Source: Nocardioides sp. YIM 152315 (GTDB lineage Bacteria > Actinomycetota > Actinomycetes > Propionibacteriales > Nocardioidaceae). Taken from it: 64,000 nt of DNA. Positions within the stretch are counted from its first letter, which is position 1. Each line of letters begins with the position of its first letter. The position numbers and the translations under genes are program-made. Below the pieces are notes generated by a model. That model was given only the letters and a program-made list of their open reading frames with translations. It ran no database searches and was not told the origin of the DNA. Below, piece after piece: positions 58,933-64,000 of this stretch. The DNA lies in NCBI RefSeq assembly GCF_029210375.1, contig NZ_JARGER010000037.1:417342-481341 (forward strand). The letters are read 5' to 3'.

Positions 58933-60570
58933 TCAGTCCTTCCAGGCCCCGGCGAAGGAGACCATCGAGTTGGCCGTGCCGACCACGCCGTTGAGCTCGT
59001 CGTGCCAGACGAGCAGCTCGGCGTACGGGCCCAGGGCGAGGAAGGGGACCTCCTCGTCGATCTGCTCCTGGATCTCCTGCATCACCGCGTGCTGGGCGTC
59101 GAAGTCGGGCGCGACCTGGAACTCGTCGAGCAGGGCGTCCATCTCCGGGCTGGTGTGCGCGTCGTAGGTCTGCGAGCCGCCGCTGTGCAGCAGCGCGTAC
59201 ATCTTCGGGAGCGGGTCGGCCTCGCGGAAGGAGTGGCCCCAGGCGACCACGTCGTAGTCGCGCTCGACGGCGACGGCGGTGATCATGTCGGCGACGCTGC
59301 GGAAGAGGTGGGTCTCGACCTCGAAGCCGACCGACTCCCACAGCGCCTTCAGCGCCAGCGCCGTGGCGCGCGACCCGGGATCGCTCATGTCCTCGTAGCG
59401 GATCCTGCCGTCGAACCCGTCGGCCCTGGCCTCCTCGAGCAGCTGCTTCGCCCGCTCCGGGTCGTAGGGGAGACCGGAGGCGTCCCCGTGCCACCGGGAG
59501 TACTCCGGGAAGACCGTCGAGGAGCCGCCCTCCGCGACCCCGAACGCCCGCTCGGTGACGACCTGCGGGTCGATGGCGAGCTGGAGCGCCTGGCGCACCC
59601 GGACGTCGGCGCCGGGGCGCCCCTTGCTGGCGTTGATCAGGGCGCTGTTCTGGACCGCGGTGAAGTTGACGTACCCGTGCGGCCGGCCCGCGAGCATCTC
59701 CTGCACCTGGTCGGGCTCGCGGACGAAGATCATGTCGACGCTGTCGGAGTCGAAGGAGTCCATGGCGGCGTCCGGGCTCGGCAGGAAGACGACCTCCAGC
59801 GAGTCCAGCGCCGGCTTCCCTGCCCAGTAGTCCGCGTTGGCGGCCAGCCGGATCGACTCCTGCGGGCGCCACTCCTCCAGCGTGAACGGACCGGCGCCGA
59901 CCGGTTCGAAGGACTCCCCGTCGCCGGCGCTCGCGGCGACGATCATGCCGGGACCGGTCGTCAGCATGCCGGGGAACTGGGCCCACGGCTTCTCGAGCGT
60001 GTAGACCACCGTCTGGTCGTCCGGGGTCTCCACGGACCGCACGTTGGCGTTCCACAGCGCGGACTCCGGTCCGCCGTCGGCGTACCGCTCCTGGCTCGCC
60101 TGCACCGCGGCCGCGTCGAGCGGGGTCCCGTCGGAGAACGTCACGTCGTCGCGGAGCGTCAGCGTCCAGGTCCGGTTGTCGTCGCTCTCGATGCCCTCGG
60201 CGAGCTGGGGCGCGAAGTCCTGGGTCTCGGTGTCGTAGCGCAGCAGGGTGTCGTAGATGTTGAGCATCTCGACGCCGCCGGTGGTCAGCGCGGCGATGGT
60301 GACCTTCGGGTCGAGCGACGCCGGCTCGGCGAACGCCGCCCACTTCACCGAGCCGCCGGCGACCGGCTCGGCGTCGGGGTCGGGGACGGATCCGGGCAGG
60401 TAGCCCTCCTTCAGGTTGCTGAGGTCGACGCCGGCGGACTCGGACGAGTCCGGGTCCGGGTCGCCGCCGCAGGCGGCGAGCGTGGTCAGCAGCGCGAGCG
60501 CGGCCAGGACGGCCGTGGAGCGGGCCAGCCTGCGCGACGGTCTGAGCGGGCGTGGGGTGGTGCGGGTCAT
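58933..60570 (-). CDS. Peptide/nickel-type ABC transporter substrate-binding lipoprotein
   Basis: A 545-residue SBP_bac_5 family protein. Signal peptide with lipobox LTTLAAC (Cys34 lipidated), then GGSVKWAAFAEPASLDPKVT, NIYDTLLRYD, LRDDVTFSDGTPLDAAAV and VGAGPFTLEEWRP, as in oligopeptide-binding proteins. The ligand may be a peptide, sugar or metal chelate. No permease or ATPase gene is adjacent, so it depends on components elsewhere. It follows the putative oxygenase gene by 49 bp on the same strand and has its own GAGGAGGG ribosome-binding site. Confidence 0.93.
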   Translation of the reverse strand: MTRTTPRPLRPSRRLARSTAVLAALALLTTLAACGGDPDPDSSESAGVDLSNLKEGYLPGSVPDPDAEPVAGGSVKWAAFAEPASLDPKVTIAALTTGGVEMLNIYDTLLRYDTETQDFAPQLAEGIESDDNRTWTLTLRDDVTFSDGTPLDAAAVQASQERYADGGPESALWNANVRSVETPDDQTVVYTLEKPWAQFPGMLTTGPGMIVAASAGDGESFEPVGAGPFTLEEWRPQESIRLAANADYWAGKPALDSLEVVFLPSPDAAMDSFDSDSVDMIFVREPDQVQEMLAGRPHGYVNFTAVQNSALINASKGRPGADVRVRQALQLAIDPQVVTERAFGVAEGGSSTVFPEYSRWHGDASGLPYDPERAKQLLEEARADGFDGRIRYEDMSDPGSRATALALKALWESVGFEVETHLFRSVADMITAVAVERDYDVVAWGHSFREADPLPKMYALLHSGGSQTYDAHTSPEMDALLDEFQVAPDFDAQHAVMQEIQEQIDEEVPFLALGPYAELLVWHDELNGVVGTANSMVSFAGAWKD

Positions 60571-60619
60571 TGGACCCTCCTCGGGAGTGGGTGGTCGAGC
60601 GGTCGGGCGGTCGAACAGG

Positions 60620-61678
60620 TCAGGCGGGCACGGCGTCGACCGGAGCCTCCGCCGGGTAGGAGGTGGGGCTGACGGCGTACGCGTCGGCGAGGGTGCGCAC
60701 GAACGCGGGGTCGTCGAAGGGGTCGTCGGGGACCTCGAGGTCGAGGCCGTGGCCGCGCAGGTCGTCGACGATCAGGCCGAGCGCGCGGTCCATCGTGAGG
60801 TCGTCGGTGTGGTCGTAGTAGGCACGGACCTCGTCGAGGTCGTCGAAGACGCGGGCGCCGTAGTGGAAGAGGAAGCGCATCGCGCTCGCGTCGTGGCGGG
60901 CGATGACCTCGTCGCCGTTGCGCAGCACCCAGTCCTCGCCATCCGCGGCGATCACGGTCTCGAGGCTCATCCCGGTCGGGTTCGCGCGCAGGGCGACCGG
61001 CCCGCTCGCCTCACCGCGGTGGTACATCCGGGGGTTGTGCACGACCACGGCGTCGTTCCAGAAGGGCGCCGGGAAGCGTGCGGGCGGCTGCGCCGGCCCG
61101 TCGGGCCAGTAGGTGAAGCCGCCATCCTCGGGCGAGCGGTAGAAGTACGTGATCACCTGGCCCGTGCGCACCTCCCACCGGTCGAAGAGGCCGGACTTGG
61201 CCATCACCGTCGAGAACCAGACCGGCACCTTGACCATGTCCATGCCGCGCCAGACCTGCGGGTCGAAGTGGCCGGCGTCGAGGCTGCGGGCGGGCGCGCG
61301 CAGGTTGAAGAAGAACTGGGCGGGCAGGCCGTAGCGCGCGCCGAACATCTCCTTCACGCGTTCGAGCAGCTTGGTGCTGTAGAAGACCTCCTGGACCTCG
61401 TCGTAGAGGCACACGGCCTGCTGGGCGAAGTAGCCGCGGAAGGTCGGGGTGATCAGGTCGGCCAGGCTCACGTCGCCGCGGGCACCGCCTCCGCCGGCGA
61501 CGGCCAGGAACTCCTCGGCGCTGGCGAAGGTCTGGGCGGCGATCAACGACCACGGGCCGTGGTCGCGCAGCACGCCGAAGAGGCGGCCGACCTCGTCCGG
61601 CGAGTAGAGGTCGCGGACTAGCTCGGGGCGGGCGACGGGGGTGAACGCGCGACGGACGCGGTCGGGGTCGACGTGCAT
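60620..61678 (-). CDS. Putative 2-oxoglutarate/Fe(II)-dependent oxygenase
   Basis: A 352-residue protein I do not recognise by family. It shows a plausible iron-binding facial triad: His137 and Asp139 (AGHFDPQ), and His220 in PRMYHRGEA, followed 11 residues later by Arg231 where 2-oxoglutarate carboxylate is usually bound; GQVITYFYRSPEDGGFTYWPDG would form core strands. The spacing fits phytanoyl-CoA-hydroxylase-like enzymes. A TAGCGT -10 (61711-61716) and a GTTCC-N7-GGAAC repeat (61745-61761) lie upstream. Neighbour of a binding protein; substrate unknown. The assignment is inference from motif spacing only. Confidence 0.55.
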   Translation of the reverse strand: MHVDPDRVRRAFTPVARPELVRDLYSPDEVGRLFGVLRDHGPWSLIAAQTFASAEEFLAVAGGGGARGDVSLADLITPTFRGYFAQQAVCLYDEVQEVFYSTKLLERVKEMFGARYGLPAQFFFNLRAPARSLDAGHFDPQVWRGMDMVKVPVWFSTVMAKSGLFDRWEVRTGQVITYFYRSPEDGGFTYWPDGPAQPPARFPAPFWNDAVVVHNPRMYHRGEASGPVALRANPTGMSLETVIAADGEDWVLRNGDEVIARHDASAMRFLFHYGARVFDDLDEVRAYYDHTDDLTMDRALGLIVDDLRGHGLDLEVPDDPFDDPAFVRTLADAYAVSPTSYPAEAPVDAVPA

Positions 61679-61776
61679 CGGGGCTCCTCGGGACGGCTGT
61701 GGTGCGCGTCACGCTAGGGAGCGCGGGCGCGGCGCTCGGCCCCAGTTCCACCCACAGGAACCGGTGCGACGCCGGG

Positions 61777-62550
61777 TCAGCCGTCGGCGGGCCAGACCGG
61801 AGCCCGGCGCTCGAGGAACGCCGCCGCACCCTCACGCGCGTGGGGGCCGGAGAGCGCCTGCGCGGTGACCGCGTCGATCTCGTCCCAGAGCGCCACGGGG
61901 TCGCCGGCGTACGCCGAGCGGAGCAGTCCGCGGGTCCGGCGCACCGCCCAGGGGCTGTTGGCCCCGACCTGGCCCGCGAGCTCGATCGCCGCGGGCAGCA
62001 CCTCGGAGGCCGGCAGCACCCGGTTGACCAGTCCGGCGTCCCGGGCCCAGGCGGCGGAGAACATCGCGCCGGTGAGGGCGAGCTCGCGGGCGAGCGCGGC
62101 CGGGATCCGCTGCGGCAGCAGGGTGCCGCCCGCGCCGGGCACCAGGCCGCGCGCGACCTCGGGGAGGGCGAACCGGGCGTGGTCGGCCGCCACGACGAGG
62201 TCGCACGCGAGCGCGAGCTCGAGTCCGCCGGCGACGGCGGCGCCGTTGACCGCGGCGACGATCGGCTTGGGACCACCGTCGCGGAGCAGCTGGAGATAGC
62301 GGCTGCGCCCGGGGCGCGGCGGCGCGCTCGTCGGGCCCGTCGGGCCGACGCCGGTGAGGTCCATGCCCGCGCAGAAGGCCCGGTCGCCCGCACCGGTCAG
62401 CACGACTGCCCGAATCGCGGCGTCGGCGGCGGTGGCGTCGATGGCCGCGACGAGCGCGTCGACGGTCGCGGGGTCGAGGGCGTTGCGGCGCTCCGGGCGG
62501 TCCAGGGTCAGCACCGCGACGGCGCCGTGCAGCTCGGTGCGGACCGTCAC
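61777..62550 (-). CDS. Enoyl-CoA hydratase/isomerase family protein
   Basis: A 257-residue crotonase-fold protein. Oxyanion-hole elements FCAGMDL and VNGAAVAGGLELALACDLVV are clear, with the LPEVARGLVPGAGGTLLPQR region carrying the usual Glu-containing active-site segment. GTG at 62550 overlaps the preceding VOC stop (GTGA). It is the last gene of an acyl-CoA ligase-VOC-hydratase operon; together these suggest catabolism of a fatty or aromatic acid. Confidence 0.92.
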   Translation of the reverse strand: MTVRTELHGAVAVLTLDRPERRNALDPATVDALVAAIDATAADAAIRAVVLTGAGDRAFCAGMDLTGVGPTGPTSAPPRPGRSRYLQLLRDGGPKPIVAAVNGAAVAGGLELALACDLVVAADHARFALPEVARGLVPGAGGTLLPQRIPAALARELALTGAMFSAAWARDAGLVNRVLPASEVLPAAIELAGQVGANSPWAVRRTRGLLRSAYAGDPVALWDEIDAVTAQALSGPHAREGAAAFLERRAPVWPADG

Positions 62551-62948
62551 GGGAGGCGCTCCATCAGCTCGATGCAGGTGCCGTCGGGGTCGGCGAGGGT
62601 GCAGACCAGCGTCGGGCCGATGGTGGTCGGCGGCATGACCGTCGTGGCGCCGGCACGGGTGCAGGCGGCGTGGCGTGCGGCGAGGTCGGTGACCTCGAGC
62701 CCGACGTACCGGATCCCGCTCGCACCGCCGCGGACGCCGCCCGGCACGACCTGGTGCGGGGGCGGGTCGGTGAGCCGGACCAGCCGGAGCCGGCTGCGGC
62801 CGGCCTCCAGGGCGACGAGCTCGCCGACTCCGGGGACGTCCATGCGCGCGGCGACGGGGAGTTCGAGCGCGTCGCGGTAGATCGCGAGCGCGTGGTCGAG
62901 GTCGGAGACCACGATGCCGACGTCCAGGACCCCGCGCACCAGCGTCAT
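62547..62948 (-). CDS. VOC-superfamily protein, methylmalonyl-CoA epimerase-like
   Basis: A 133-residue single VOC module: LDVGIVVSDLDHALAIYRDA, GVGELVALEAGRSRLRLVR and GIRYVGLEVTDLAARHAAC, ending DPDGTCIELME with the C-terminal metal-binding Glu. Close in style to epimerase/glyoxalase proteins found in acyl-CoA pathways. The start overlaps the acyl-CoA ligase stop (ATGA) and the stop overlaps the hydratase start. Confidence 0.88.
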   Translation of the reverse strand: MTLVRGVLDVGIVVSDLDHALAIYRDALELPVAARMDVPGVGELVALEAGRSRLRLVRLTDPPPHQVVPGGVRGGASGIRYVGLEVTDLAARHAACTRAGATTVMPPTTIGPTLVCTLADPDGTCIELMERLP

Positions 62949-64000
62949 CGGGCACCGTCCGGGGCGGGCATCCGGGCGTCGCGGATCGCCGACCGGCGTA
63001 CCTTGCCGGCGTCGTCGCGCAAGGACTCGGTGACGAGCTCGATGGTCCGGGGCGCCTTCGGCCCGGCGATGAGGGTGCGCACGTGGTCGCGCAGCTCCTC
63101 GGGATCGACGGCACCCGGTGTCTCGACCTGCACGACGGCGTGCACGCGCTGGCCGAGGTCGTCGTCGGGGAGGCCGACCACGACGGCACCGACGACGGCC
63201 GGGTGCGCCTCGAGCGCGCTCTCGACCTCGGCGGGGTAGACGTTGACGCCGCCGGACACGATCAGGTCGGTGCGACGGTCGGCGAGGTGGACGTACCCGT
63301 CGGCGTCGACGTGGGCGAGGTCGCCGTACCCGCGCCAGGCCGCGTCGGACGCCTCGGCGCCCACGTAGCGGTGGCCGGCCGTCTCCCGGCGGCGGAAGAC
63401 GAGCTCGCCGACCTCGCCGGCGGCCGCCGGGCCGCCGTCGGGGCGGACGACGCGGACCCCGTCGTGGGCGTGGCCGACCGCGCCGGGGTGGGCCAGGCTC
63501 TCCCGCCCCGTGATGCTCAGGCCGCCCTGCTCCTCGGTGCCGCCGTACATCTCGAGGACCCGGTCCGGCCCGAGCCACTCCAGCCAGGCTCGCTTGAGCC
63601 AGCCCGCCCAGGGCGCCCCGGTACTCACCAGCAGGCGCAGCGAGTCGAGCCGGGCGGCTTCGCGTACCGGTGCCGGCAGTCGCCAGATCCGGTGGGTCAT
63701 CGTCGGCACGAGATAGGCCCAGGTGACGCCGTGCCGCTCGACGAGCTCGAGCGTGCCGGCCGCGTCGAAGCTTGGCTGGGTGATCACCGTGTTGCCGAGG
63801 AACAGCCCGGCGGTGGTGAAGATGAACGGCCCCTGGTGGTAGAGCGGGCCGGGGGCGAGCACGACGTCGCCCGGCCGGATCGTGTACTGCTCCTGCTCGG
63901 GGTCGGTGCGCGCCGGGCGACCGGCGACGATCAGCTTCGGTCGACCCGTGCTCCCGCCGGAGCCGATGACCTTCCACGGCTGCTCGCCGGTGCGCGCGGG
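62945..64000 (-). CDS. AMP-dependent acyl-CoA synthetase (5' end outside window)
   Basis: Adenylate-forming ligase, open to the right edge; about 351 C-terminal residues are visible. Signatures: the P-loop SGGSTGRPKL near the edge, TYGGT-like EMYGGTEEQGG, YGDLAHVDADGYVHLADRRT, SGGVNVYPAEVE and the C-terminal catalytic Lys region DDAGKVRRSAI. It activates a carboxylic acid to its CoA thioester. It lacks any obvious long-chain membrane helix. It is the first visible gene of a coupled operon (ATGA, then GTGA) with a VOC protein and an enoyl-CoA hydratase. Confidence 0.93.
   Translation of the reverse strand, partial: PARTGEQPWKVIGSGGSTGRPKLIVAGRPARTDPEQEQYTIRPGDVVLAPGPLYHQGPFIFTTAGLFLGNTVITQPSFDAAGTLELVERHGVTWAYLVPTMTHRIWRLPAPVREAARLDSLRLLVSTGAPWAGWLKRAWLEWLGPDRVLEMYGGTEEQGGLSITGRESLAHPGAVGHAHDGVRVVRPDGGPAAAGEVGELVFRRRETAGHRYVGAEASDAAWRGYGDLAHVDADGYVHLADRRTDLIVSGGVNVYPAEVESALEAHPAVVGAVVVGLPDDDLGQRVHAVVQVETPGAVDPEELRDHVRTLIAGPKAPRTIELVTESLRDDAGKVRRSAIRDARMPAPDGAR

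Noticed and set aside
58889..60343. Second large minus-strand ORF overlapping the substrate-binding protein
   Set aside because: It is an out-of-frame shadow with Arg/Gly-rich sequence; the SBP frame has a lipobox and family motifs.

Overview
The window is a high-GC chromosomal stretch from an actinobacterium, most likely Nocardioides or another Nocardioidaceae member. This is inferred from the very high GC, the Bpa-type proteasome activator, the F420-type nitroreductase fold, the DUF5926/DUF6297/DUF4446/DUF6457 families and the dispersed palindromic repeats. There is no prophage, transposase or CRISPR array. Genes are packed, with many ATGA/GTGA/TGATG overlaps. About twenty genes or operons have a TAnnnT-like -10 hexamer ending 6-8 nt before the start codon, the signature of leaderless transcripts; I used it to choose several starts.

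Layout. 1-7.3 kb: respiratory nitrate reductase operon narGHJI-narK (narG cut by the left edge). 7.6-11 kb: SNF2-family helicase with a SWIM-domain partner. 11-19.7 kb: a TetR regulator and a divergent leucine-catabolism operon (acyl-CoA carboxylase beta and alpha, HMG-CoA lyase) that share matching operators; the operon runs by overlapping codons into two sulfotransferase-like genes flanking a gene of unknown function. 19.7-26.3 kb: EcsC-like protein, Aat transferase, rhodanese, Fpg/Nei glycosylase, an AAA+ ATPase, GDPD, DUF5926 and a cyclic-nucleotide-binding protein. 26.4-32 kb: arginine deiminase, larB-larC-GDT1 operon, VOC protein, prephenate dehydratase. 31.9-45 kb: DUF4446 plus an ABC exporter, F420-type protein, PAP2/diacylglycerol-kinase fusion, serS with two HAD phosphatases and a GNAT, a Bpa homologue, quinone oxidoreductase, DUF6457-mobA and a nitrilase-family amidase. 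45-51.5 kb: stand-alone biotin carrier, tRNA-Ser(TGA), tRNA-Ser(GCT), a tiny secreted-peptide gene convergent with a TrmB/LuxR-like regulator, canonical PEP carboxykinase, tRNA-Arg(ACG). 51.5-57.5 kb: peptidoglycan-recognition amidase, DUF3068 protein, a second strongly altered PEP carboxykinase, PAP2 protein, DUF1059 protein. 57.5-64 kb: LacI regulator with a small partner gene and candidate operators, a peptide-binding lipoprotein, a putative 2OG-Fe(II) oxygenase, and an enoyl-CoA hydratase/VOC/acyl-CoA ligase operon cut by the right edge.

Most notable: (1) a 40-residue secreted-peptide precursor facing a PLD-like/HTH regulator, a candidate peptide-signalling pair; (2) a second GTP-PEPCK lacking two of the three catalytic Mn2+ ligands and the P-loop cysteine; (3) two oppositely oriented copies of a 70-bp palindromic element; (4) other palindromic repeats lying in frame inside genes (narJ, the carboxylase alpha subunit, a HAD phosphatase); (5) a leaderless 19-codon upstream ORF overlapping the serS start; (6) the sulfotransferase cassette fused to the leucine-degradation operon. 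Functions of the unknown genes and all regulatory links are inference from sequence alone.
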